64,000 bases of DNA from Sipunculus nudus (Eukaryota > Annelida > Sipuncula > Golfingiida > Sipunculidae). The stretch is from contig CM049312.1 of the NCBI GenBank assembly GCA_026874595.1, positions 74,310,429 through 74,374,428 of the forward strand. Direction: 5' to 3'. Under the pieces are notes generated by a model that did not search any database, was not told where the DNA came from, and saw nothing but the letters and a program-made list of their open reading frames with translations. The position numbers and the translations under genes were made by a program. Every line of letters begins with the position of its first letter. Within the stretch, counting starts at the first letter, position 1. This document shows positions 1 through 12,000 of the stretch, piece after piece.

Positions 1-1391
1 AGTTATATTTCCCTGAGGAGCACATTAGCTGCTCACATCCTTGACTTCCTCTGAATACGGCCACGGATGAATAAGCCTACGACTATGTGAGAGAAAACAA
101 ATGTTTTTTTTTCTTGATAGGTAAATTGGATTATACATGTGCCGACTGCGACCACACCCGCATGTCAATAACACACAGTACACACTACCGTAATAAAAAC
201 TATATACGTTCCAGCAAATACACCGACAATGTTAAATGCATGCATGAATACAGTGCACTGTACATGACAGATACATGCTCTATATGTTGCCGGGAACGCA
301 AGGGGACGGGGAATCCCTTGTGAAAACACGTCACGCGGAGGGAGGATTCCTCGGAACCGCGCGAGTTTCTGAGCACATGGAAAAGCTCAATTCTGCGCGT
401 TTTATGCCCGTCAATTTTTTAGCAATCATGCTAATGATTAAATAATCATGACACGCTCGGCTCAAGGGGCACGTGCGGCTAGTGGGACGCGCGGTTTTCT
501 GCTGGTCATTATATAAAGTATCTATTAACATATTGAGTATAGCTAAATTACTTTGAATTAACATATATACTTTTCCACTGAAAATACAAAAGTGTGTATC
601 AGATTTAGATATACGCTCTTTACAAAGCGCTTTACGTATAGGCCAACTACCTATATCGTAAGCGCTGTTTGTTTTGACCTCGTATCCTGAATCGCTACAC
701 CAGAGGGGAGCACTGTATATTGGTCCACTCAGATGAGACCCTGTGCTGGAAGACAAAACGGTTTACCAGCCAAGCGAGGAATACACGAAGCCAATGTTGT
801 TCATTTCGTTTTGAGTGACAGCTCATCGCCCCGGCAACCGTTTGAACAGGCCACAGGCTCAGAGAGAATGGCCCTACACGTGGTTTTCTCAGGTCCTTGT
901 GTACATAGGATGCCCGGCCGGTGAGCTGTATTCATACGAAATGAAACAACATAGGTTCCGTGCACAGCTCGCTAGCTGGTTTCCGTTTTTTCTTTCAAAC
1001 GGACACATGGATACGCAAACATAGTCATAATGTCATAATCGAATCGGTCGATGATGCGAGAACGTAGAGGTAGCAATTGAAATTCGACTATTTTTTACTA
1101 AGAGTAACCACTTGAGTGCACTTGAAGCGCAGCTATGGGCGGAGCCATGATGCCTGTCGAGTGTTTTTTAACTGGCATTTGTCTGGCTGCCAGATTACGA
1201 CCCACCACCTAGTGTCTAAATGTATCATAACCAGTCAAACCAGGCAGCGTGAAAATCAGTAGCTTCTTTAGAAGAGCAAGATTTCCGCTGCCTCGGGAGC
1301 GTAATTTAGATCATTGGCGGCGAAGCTAAATATTCATTGGGGGGTGTTGTGTTATAAGTAGACATGCATAAATATAGATAGCCTATATATG

Positions 1392-1392
<1 letters not shown>
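1..1392. other. Upstream flank, no supported gene
   Basis: Short open frames on both strands have neither codon character nor recognisable motifs. I looked for an ACP5 first exon (Met, hydrophobic signal peptide, donor after one base of a codon) and found none that convinces. Confidence 0.5.
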
Positions 1393-1439
<47 letters not shown>

Positions 1440-1732
1440 GGCCGTAGCCTGACCCAAATGGGTGGGGGGGGGGGGGGGGAGGGGGCGGCGGGCAGTAAAG
1501 GGATGGTGTGGTCCCTCCCACAGTGTGGACAATATTTTGAAAAACCGTATGTATACTACTGCATTCTGGTGCATTTTTGCTGTCATTTATTGGTCAATGC
1601 TTACTTAGAAATAATAAAAAAAAAAAACCAAAAAAAAAAATTTAAAAAATCAATTTATGTCTTTCTGGAAGTCAAATGTTAGGGTTTATTTTGCTTTAAG
1701 TACAAATCCTAATACAAAGTACAAATCAACGG

Positions 1733-1822
<90 letters not shown>
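1393..1822. repeat. (AT)n microsatellite split by an inserted element
   Basis: Nearly perfect TA dinucleotide runs cover 1393-1436 and 1737-1822 and flank the element at 1437-1736. The repeat was very probably continuous before the insertion. Confidence 0.85.
1437..1736. mobile_element. Short TIR element inserted in an (AT)n tract, hAT-like
   Basis: Left end CAGGGCCGTAGCC; right end read in reverse AGGGCCGTTGATT. The inverted ends share AGGGCCGT and the flanks on both sides are ATATATAT, consistent with an 8-bp duplication, though in a microsatellite this cannot be proven. A G-homopolymer lies about 25 bp inside the left end. No coding capacity. Confidence 0.6.
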
Positions 1823-1826
<4 letters not shown>

Positions 1827-2039
1827 TTATGAGGTTGCAATTGATATGGGGAGGGGGTAGTGTATTACAGTCCTGTAAAGGAGAACATACTAACCGTACA
1901 TTGAGGAATACTGGTACTACATGTACATTATTGGGGGCTTAGCCCCCCCCCCCCCCCGGTTTTGCCGCCTATGTATACGGACAGAGAAGCTAAGAAATAT
2001 ATAATTTATTTATGACAGCCATCTTTTATTTCAAATATA

Positions 2040-2745
2040 ACAGGCCTAATGTGAAGTTTTGAAATGCCATATACATCAGGTATACTGCTTCCATGATATC
2101 ATGCTTGACCATTTTTGGAAAAGTACTTGATTACTTTTCAAGGACATGTGTGACACGTACATGTTCAACGCAAGTACTAAATATTTTGATTCAGAGAACA
2201 AACATCAATTACACAAACGTCACTCCTGAGATACTGGTATGGATGTACACAACACAATAATTATTGTAGGTGGCGTCAGCAGTCATGAGAAAGCATGGAC
2301 ATGCAAAATTTCAGGCAGATACTTTAAATCACTCTTGAGCTATGTGCACAGATGTATGAAACCCAAATCAATTGTAGGGGGTGTATATAACGAAACTTTC
2401 CGAGGTGTATAGACATGAACAATTTCAGGCTGATATTTCAAATCTGTCCTGAGAAATAAGCAGGCACATACACTGGGCAAAAATAATTGTAGGTGGTGCC
2501 ATCAGTCTCGTATACGGGAAAGACATTCATGATGTTTTTACAGGCCAAAATTTCAGGCTGATACATCAAGATTTTCTTGGGTTAGGTGAACTGGGATGAC
2601 CATGCTCAATCGAGGAAGGCAGTTACCCTAAGTGAACCGAAATCAATACGCCAGGTGCAGTTACTGCTCTGAGTAAACTCTTGACCTGTAACTGGCTTCA
2701 CTGACTGAACTATTGATCTGTTGCCTAATCTGCCAAAGCTTTAAT
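2040..2745 (+). mobile_element. Core-repeat element family C, copy 1 (just upstream of ACP5 exon A)
   Basis: Starts GGCCTAATGTGAAG, contains degenerate tandem units with ATTGTAGGTGGCGTCAGCAG and AATTTCAGGCTGATA, and ends near CTTGACCTG...CTGACTGAACTATTGATCTGTTGCC. A second copy with the same start and end is at 13575-15580. Non-coding. Confidence 0.6.
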
Positions 2746-2863
2746 ATACATGGATAGAAAGTAAAGGTGCATTTGTGGGTGTAACACCGTGAAATCTGGT
2801 TGTAACAACGTTATGTTGGCAGTATGGCATGTACCAATAATATTGATGCTACCTTTTTTTCAG

Positions 2864-3057
2864 AACCATCAGAGAGGTTCTTTGTGATTGGAGACTGGGG
2901 AGGTCTCCCTTTATTTCCGTATCGTTCACCGGTGCAGAAAGCTGTGGCCTACCAGCTTGGTCGACTGGCCAAAACACTTGATGCCCAGTACGTCCTGGCT
3001 CTCGGGGACAACTTCTACTTTGATGGTGTCAAATCTGTCGATGACCCTAGATTCCAG
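2864..3057 (+). CDS. ACP5: ACP5 exon A (first visible coding exon)
   Basis: Acceptor is a T-run followed by CAG at 2861-2863; donor is CAG|GTAACA after 3057. The exon is 194 bp, entering with two bases of a split codon and leaving in phase 0. It encodes [10 protein letters not shown] and [12 protein letters not shown], the first two metal-binding blocks of purple acid phosphatases. Confidence 0.92.
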
Positions 3058-6000
3058 GTAACATTGGTCCTTCTGGTAATTAATGATTGGTTGCAGTCCA
3101 GTGATATGTTATGCATCACGTAAGGTTTCGAGGGCGTGGGTTATGCATGACACCGCGAGACAAAGCCGAGCGAACGTCATGATTGACACACACTAAGAAA
3201 AACTTAACATAATGCATAAACTTTCACTGGGCTGTAACTGATTTGTCTCACGTGCACAGCCTCTAGGTTGAAGGTCAGTTCTATCAGCTTTTTTGTGTAA
3301 GACACGCGCTTATAATTGAGCCCCAACATGGTCAAGCCTTTGCATAACAGCATATATGCGGCGTAGGATATATTGTGTTTATGACATGAAAATTTAAGTA
3401 ATATGGGACCTCAAACTGGAATACAATGTATATGCAAACTAGTAAACTGGAATTCGACAAGCGACTTCATGTATCCGCCAATTCACAGAGGCATGGGTAA
3501 GGGCATTGAATGATCAAGACATGACAAGACTCCAAATTTGTGTCATCGTTAGTACAATTATACTCCTGATATATTTTAACCAAGAAAGATGCACAGATTG
3601 ATACAAGATGAAATTGATTGTAAGTGGCTAAAGCAGTCTTGTTGATGAGATAAACAATTCCAAGATCTATGAACATGCAATTTTTTTAGATTAATACATC
3701 AAACCTGAGATAAATGCATGAACTTACTGAGAAAAAAGTGCACCAATGTATTATATAAAAACGTGTCTGGTCTACAATCAAGCTATCCAAGACGGATTAA
3801 CATGCAAAATTTCAGGCTTATCCATCCACTCCTGAGAGCTGAGCGATTTTACCCAAAGCAAACGAACAGATGGACGCAAGCGAAAACAATTGCAGATGGT
3901 GCCACCAGTCTTAAGTACGAAATAGAGGTATCCAAGATCTATGAACATGCATAATTTTAATTATACGGTGATTCACTCCTGGGAAAAGGGCATCAACGTA
4001 TCCTGCGAAAACGGGAAGGTAGATGGCACCATCTGTCTGGTCTACGAGAAAACTCTCCAAGATGGATGGAATTATCAAATTTCAGACCATACATTGAACC
4101 ACTCCTGACATATGAGCAATTTTCACCCAAAGCAAACGTACGGATGGACATCACGTAAGAACGATTACAGATGGCGCCACCAGTCTTATTAACGAGATGG
4201 AGGTATCAAAGATCTTTGGAATGCATAATTTCAGCCAAATACAGAAAACCAATCACTAAGATTGAAATAGCAAACGCATGGATGGACACCACGCAAAAAT
4301 GATTGTCGATGGCACCACCAGTCTCGAGTACGAGACAGAGATATTCATGGTGTATAGACATGCACAATTTCAGCCAAATAATTGAACCACTCCTCAGATA
4401 TGGGCTGTTATCAATAAGACACCCTGATTAATACTGCAGGGAAATAATTGCAGGTGGCGCAATCAGTCTTTGTTACATTTGAGCGAATAAGTGTGCTGGG
4501 TTTCGAAAAGATTGGTCTAAGGGTGTAAGAGGAGTTCTCTGGAAACGAACGCCGCGGTGGAACCTGCGTTAAAACAAAGCAAAATTCTGTTTTGTCGGGA
4601 AAAATGACATGGTTATTTTGCTAAATATTGTGTTTATAAATGAAAACATAACTCGCATTAAAAAACTTCGCATCCGCAGTGCTTGAACCGCCTCCTTATC
4701 AGAAATATTCAATGACTTGCGTGGCTTTTGCTCAGGCAGCCGGACCGCTGGCAGGTTGATACCTTGTAACAAGTTTACCACAGATACTGCTGGCTAGAAG
4801 TGGCTTTGGGAGAACACACCTTAGATATTTTTTGCCAATTATCACCATTTAGTAAAAAGCACTGTCAAAGTATATTTGAAATATACTTCCGTTAAAAAGG
4901 GATTGATGATGAATACGACACTGTTTAACTGAGCTAATGCTCTTATGCTAATCAGTATTATTTTTTGCTTCCACAAGGAGGGTATGCTCTGATTCCCATT
5001 CGCGTGTGTGTATGTGTATGTGTGTGTTAGTGTGTATTCGTGTGGTTGTTTGATCACTACATAACCGGTGCAATCATAAACAGAATCTGATGAAATTTCC
5101 AGGCATTTCTAGAATCAGGCCAAGGAAGAACGATTAGATTTTGATGTTGATTCAGCATCTTATCCGGATTCTGGAGCGTCATCAAGGAACATTCTCAATT
5201 GTACAGTCACATATGCACGAATAAACTGGGGAAGATGGACCAAAAGAAAACAAATGAATGCACAGAAGGCCACCTATTCAGGTCACGGTCGAGCGCCCAG
5301 CGTCGGGAGTGACGGTGCCCGATGTGTTCGCGCTTTTTAAACTTGTGCTCCCATGGAGGAAGCATGTATCCGTTGCGAAACTTGCGATGTAGATTTCTTT
5401 TAGTTTTGCAGACTATCATGGAAGTTGACTTGCAGCACAGCTAGCTGTAATGCAAAATGATTTGAACGTACAGTTAGAACAAAGGAAATACAAGAGCTCA
5501 TGGAGATTTGTATTTGTGCCAACTATATTTAAAGGGTCAGCCTTTCAGGGTACAGACTAATTGTTCTAGTGTTCACTAGATGTCACTCCTTTACCCTGAG
5601 AGAGAAAGAGAGAGAGAGAGAGAGAAAAATAAATTGAAAGATAATGTTATTTCAACAGCAGAGTGTATTCTGTTTTTAATAAAACATCATCTGTGTTCAT
5701 TCAGCAAAGTAACAGGTAAAATAACATCGCCTTTGGTCAGAGAATGATTTAACCATTCTGAAAATTGTATACATTCAAAATTTTCCTGAATTTTCCTGAC
5801 TTTTTGAATATTTTTAAAATCATAACTTCAAGTACTTAAATTTTACATTTACAATGCATGGCTTTTTAAGGGCAAGGAAACCCTGTGTTGAATATACAAG
5901 ATGTCTGACCTCAGAAGTAGACATTGACTGACATAAGAAATAAATTAACATAAACCACAATAAGGGAGTTTTGTTGCGTACCTCATGGTCGTGACTGGCA

Positions 6001-9000
6001 AAGTGGCAATATAGTGTAGACGGGGCTGTATTTCCGTAGGAATTTGATGCCCAAATTGCGAAAATGACTGATTTAGCATAAACAGGATATGAACTAATGC
6101 TATTATACTGAAATTGTCTCTTAAAACTTGATGACATTGGTTCGATTTTCTACGTCTTTGAATGTGTTCGGTCGATTGCAACTAAAATGGAGTTTTTATG
6201 AGCTCTGGCAATCTTTACATAGAGATAATGATAAAAAAATGATATTACATAATTGGATCGATTTATACTTTTTTTAATGTGTTCTGTTAATTGCAATTAA
6301 CCAGGAGTTGTCGAAAGATACAGAGGGTACGCAAGGTCAAAGTCAAATGTATATACTAATATTTTAAAGCATAAAAATATCTTGGGCACTACACTGTCAT
6401 ATGTTATGTGATATGGTGATCAAAAGGAAATTAACCTGATGAAACTGATGCTCGTGATTCTCTTTTTTATATTGCTGACTCTCTCATAGTAGAACTAGAT
6501 GGTCTAGGTGGCTACAATATTACAACAAAACAAACATTTAGAATCAATTTGTGTGGTTATATGGGAGATTCCAAGATTACAAAAGCCTTGTTTGTGGTCT
6601 TGATACAGAAATATTCATGCCATATTAAACTTTTCCAAGTACCTTGTAGAACAGGGGGATCAGTAGAAACCGTTGTCTAGATATTTTATATTTCTAAATA
6701 GTTTATCTGAATATGAGCTGAAACAGGTCTTGTTGTTACAAGTTATAGATAAGGTACTTCTAAAAGCTAAAAGGAGACAAATAATGCACACAAAAAAATA
6801 ATCAGCCATATTTGATCAGCAGAAAAGAAGGCACATCTGCATATGTAAAATGGCATCTGAGTACGTATTATTCCTAAAGGAATGTTTGTTCATCACGGGA
6901 ATACAAATATATATCTCTACGGTTCACTTGTTGGATAAAACGGACCATGTAGATCCGGGCATAAAAGCCAACACCACGGATGGAATCTTTTTTTATTTTT
7001 ATATTTTTTTTGTGGAGGTAGCCACCTCCAGTTTTAATGCAAACTTAACTACATTTATGTACATCTGCAGATTTCTATTCCGGTTTCGGACTAGGTGACA
7101 GGACAGTATCACACGCTTCCTCTCATTTTGTCCTGGCGTTCACCAAGCCCCAATGACTACTGCACCTGCGGGTCCTTGGTGCGTAATCATCCCTATTGCT
7201 GGGTCATACCACCGAGGATCCCACGAAAGGTGCACTCGTTTTAAGCACGGCCGTTAGGCACGACCTTCCCATAACGCCTGGAGGGAATAACTGTCGAGTG
7301 TGCATCAACCGGGGGATGCAAATGTCATAATAATGTAAACCATCAGCTGTTTCCAGTGGTGAAAACTGCCCCCCGGCCCTTTGAGTGCCAACACCTCTCA
7401 TGTTATTTGATTCTTTTCCCATTCATTCCTGATTTTTTTTTTGTTTTCAGATTTCAGTTTTCTTCCTTAACAATTAAATTATTTATTTACGTATGTGTGA
7501 TTTGCTCCGTTAGGATAACATCTAAATATGTGTATACTTAGGAAGGGGTATTTTCTTAATTGCATTCTGCATGGTGCAGGGCGCCCAGCCTGGGTTGGTG
7601 TCGGCTGTTACTCTTACATGTGCTCTGCCTAGACTGCAGAAGTCATTAAATTTGCAAAGTTAAACATAGTCTTCCACATCAATTATTTTACCATGAAAAT
7701 TAAATTTGTGATTGGTTAACTTGGAAACACATGAATCAACATGTAGCATACAATTGAATGTATGGACCGTGCAGTTTATTTCCTAAGTTTTAACTTGTAA
7801 AAATATAAATATTAAAGCTAAGACCCACTAAGGTTTAACCACATTATTCAAAGACATTTAATGGAATAATCTTTGTGGAGCAGAAAATCCTAATATTTCT
7901 TATGTGAAAAATGCCTCAAAATATTTCTCTTTAAATTGCATATTTAAAACTCTCTCCCCATACAGGAGGCGTTATTTATATCAAGGTTTTCATATCGTGT
8001 GCACAGAGAAACGTTGTGAAGAAAATGTTTGAGGCTTTTATCATGCGATTATACTACCGTATTATAACCGGTGTTTTGATTCATGAATTGACAATTTATT
8101 TCAACATATTGTTGACGTTCAGTGTCTTTAATTCCCCGATATTACCAACGATATTACCAAAGTGTATAACAGGTATGTAATAAAGAGTATGATCATGCAG
8201 TTTCTAAATTACGGAGGGAACCTTCAATAGAGATCTTCCATTGTTTCTCGAATTCAAGAAGAGCGGCGCAAATTGCCCAATTTAACATTTAATTTCTTAC
8301 ACTGCATCATCGGCCTCCGTAGTTGCATGGTCAACGGTTTCACCAAAGAATTTATACAATAGGACTGTAGCAGAAAAATAAGTATTTCTGATGTTCCCAC
8401 TGACTGTCTTTCAGGCATTGCTGTGCCTTAGGATTCAAATATAATACATAATGTCAACGATGTTCAAGATCAATCCATGTTGACTTTACCATCATACATA
8501 TATATGGTCACTAGAAACAGTTATCCTTAAATTACATATATCACTGCCCATCTCAATATTATTCGAATAAGTTCTAAGCGTATCTTATAACCAGCTGCTG
8601 TGGCAGTCTGGTTTTATAAGCATGCGCATCTTCATGTCGATGTAGACCTGATAGTTATTCCTGATATTATCATCCGTGGTAGTGGTATCTAAATCTTGAG
8701 GTGCTTGGTCCCGATTATCCGACATTAACCTACGGGGTTCTTAAAGATACATGTATTTGAATTCGCCAGATGCCATTTACATGTACAGACTTAACATTTT
8801 TACGGACCGAATCAGTATGACCCTGTGCACGTGCAGATGTGTTGTCTTCTTTTGTCAGGACAGCAACGTTTTCTGTTATACTATTTCCATCATTTTGTGA
8901 CAATTACAATAATAGCTAACCTATTCCCGCCTATATTCAGGTAAACTCAAAAGATATTCAGACAAAGGTTTTTAATGTTCCTCGAAGTGTACCAGGCGTC

Positions 9001-12000
9001 AGGAATAATTAACAGGCCATAGGTTGTTCCTGCAACAGGATCAACAAAGCAGTTTTAATCTTTTTTTACTACCCAAACAAATTGATTTCAAAATGTTTGT
9101 TTCGCATTTATTTGTTGACGATTAATACTAAGCAAAAAAATCAGCAGAGAATCAGCAAAATGTGAATTATGTAACACGTACATCAATTTCATTATTTAAA
9201 GGGACCAAATCACCTTTATAACCTAAAACTAATCCTTTGGAGATTTTATTCAAAATAGGCCAGAAAACGTTGATATCACGCACACAGGCTGCTTGTTTTG
9301 TTGATATAAACGTGTTTATAATATATGAGGGCCCGCCAAAATAAAACAAATTCAACAATGGCATCGGACAGCAAGTCGGATAGGCGAGAGTTTTGCAAAT
9401 GGCGTTTTGCAATAAATAACCTTTTGTGCCTCCGCAAATACGCCACATACCGTATTAGGTTACATTTTTTCTCCTTTTGTCAAAGTGTTTATACAAAAAT
9501 GTTGTTGATCAACAAGTTCATAGTTCATACATCCTTCACGGAGGTATTATAAGAACTTTCCAAAACCAGAATTACCGTTAGATCATTAATATATACACAG
9601 AGAAGCCAGAAATCAAAAAATTCTCTTTCAAAATGTAGGTGAATGGGCACCTTTAAGGTCCATTTGAAAACCATAAGACAGTATCTTAGTGTTACGTATT
9701 TTAATATCGTCCCTATGATATATTATTCTGCCAAGACAATAATTAATACTTTTGACTATTTGAAAACCATATTACATTATATATGACAGCGTAGTACCCG
9801 ATATGTCTAATGTTATTCTTAAGATCGAAGGTTGGTAAATAAGTTTGATCTTGACCTTGAATATCCTCTCTAACCTTTCGACAGCACCTGGAGTAGTTGG
9901 TATTACCAGTACACATTCAGAATCTTATAAATCGATCCAATGTTATTCATTTTGATGCGATAGTTACAATATCAAAGCAATATCTAGCCCTTTTTATTAT
10001 GATGGCGGCCATCTTGGATTTTTTTTTTGGGGGGGGGGGGGGGGGCAGGGGGTTGATAAAATTTGTTACCTAACATTTTTCACCAGCTTACACCTAAATG
10101 AAGTGAAAACAAGAGCTATCTCAATTTGAGCACTCAATTCCTACGGGATTGGGATTTTGCTACATGAGCGACTACATTAATAGGAGTTATAAAGGGTTAC
10201 AGTGCTTGTGTGCGACCCATGTGTGTTGTGCACGTATAAGGAGCAACATGTTGTAGGCCTTAAATATATTAAAATTACATAATTTAGATTGGTTTACAGC
10301 CAATATACTTACAGGCCTAATAATTTAACTAAAAATAATTTTAATAAATATTCTTACATTTACAAATCACTCTTGACTTAAGCATTTGTGTGGTTCCTTC
10401 ATAAAATATGAGACTATGATAAAGAGTAAAATGCATTTTTTTTTACAGGAGACATTTGAAAATGTATACACGGCTCCTTCTCTTCAAATACCATGGTATT
10501 TCTTAGCAGGAAATCATGACCACCATGGTAACGTTTCAGCTCAAATAGCTTATTCTTCAAGGTCAAAAAGATGGTGAGTTGATTTTAGACTTGTGTTCCT
10601 CGATCAGTAAAGCCACGGCGACACTGAGTCGTACGACTGTTTAATCGTGCGATTGACCCATGATCAGGTAGTCGCACGACCAGTCTCCACAAATCTGTCC
10701 TGATTCTGTAGTGGCCTTACTTGATACTGGCGGTAGGTAATCGTACGACTGGTGGCACGCTAGGTTGCACGATCAACCAGAACTAGTGACGATCGGTCGC
10801 AAGAAATAGTCGTGCGACCAGTCGTTGCGGTTAATATTGAGCGTACGACAAGTCTTATTGACCAGCGACCAATCGTACGACTTGTCGTAATGACCTGCGA
10901 CTAGTCGTTCAACTGGTCGTGCCACCGATCGTATGTGGCAAAAGCGCCAAGCTATTGTTCTTGCTCCAGCTGTAGCATAAACTCGAGTCTACAGGGTGGC
11001 ATCAGCTGATCCATACTGACAATTGGAGGTAAATACGGCTTAGTCCTAGATCCCAATAATTTTATAACAGTTGCGGAGCTGATAGCACGACCAGTCGTAT
11101 GTTCGTGCCACAAGTCGGGAGAGATCTTGACAAGTCACAATACTGATCACAAGGTCGTACGACCAGTGGTGCCACTAATCGCGAGGTGGCACGTGCAGTG
11201 GCACGACCAATCGTGCAACAAGTTATCGCAAGATGATGCACGACTGGTCGGTCATAGACTGGTGGTACAACCTTCTTGCGAGCTCCTACGACCTTAAAAT
11301 TTACAAATCAGTCGCAACTCGATGTGGAACATGTTCAAAAACCACCTGCGACCGATTTTACACCCAGTGATCAGCCACGACCTCTGCGATCGGTCGCACG
11401 TTCTTGTCACGATTGTCGGGCGATTCCTCAAATTTTCAGCCGTGCACAGGTCGTAACCTGGTCGTATCTCTGGTGTGACCGTGGCTTCAGCTCGGTTTAC
11501 CGGGCACACGGTGTGTGGTATGAAGCAGCAGAACGCGGTAAGTAGAATGGGATATTAACTCACGTGTGATGGGTGGGCGTGGGGGGGGGGGGGGGGGGGG
11601 GATTTACTTAGTAGGCGGTAAAACACTGCAATATCCATGGGCTTGATGCTGTCAAAAACCGCTAGATTTATCTGGCTTACTGATTTTCTTTGAAAATTTC
11701 TTTTGATTTGGTGACCAAGATGGATGAGGCACTTTCGTTTGTTATTCTGATTCACTAAAAACTGTTTGTGATAAAAGAAAATGTTTTATAAGTAGTAAAA
11801 TAATATATTTTAAAAGTCTAGACAAGAAAAAGTAAAATCATAGGTTAACAAGTATGCTTTTATTTTTTTTTCTGTTATTCATTGTTTCTAATATTTCTGC
11901 TGTAAATTATCAATTGTTTTTTAGGAATTTTCCAGATTTGTATTACAAGTTGTCAACCACCATAAAAAATTCAAACACAAAGATTGAAATACTGATGGTA

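Noticed and set aside
1389-1860. Open frames with poly(Ile-Tyr)
   Set aside because: Translation of (AT)n microsatellites.
11276-11545. 89-residue open frame in ACP5 intron 2
   Set aside because: Falls inside the CpG-rich palindrome block, where stop codons are rare because of composition; no conserved motif.
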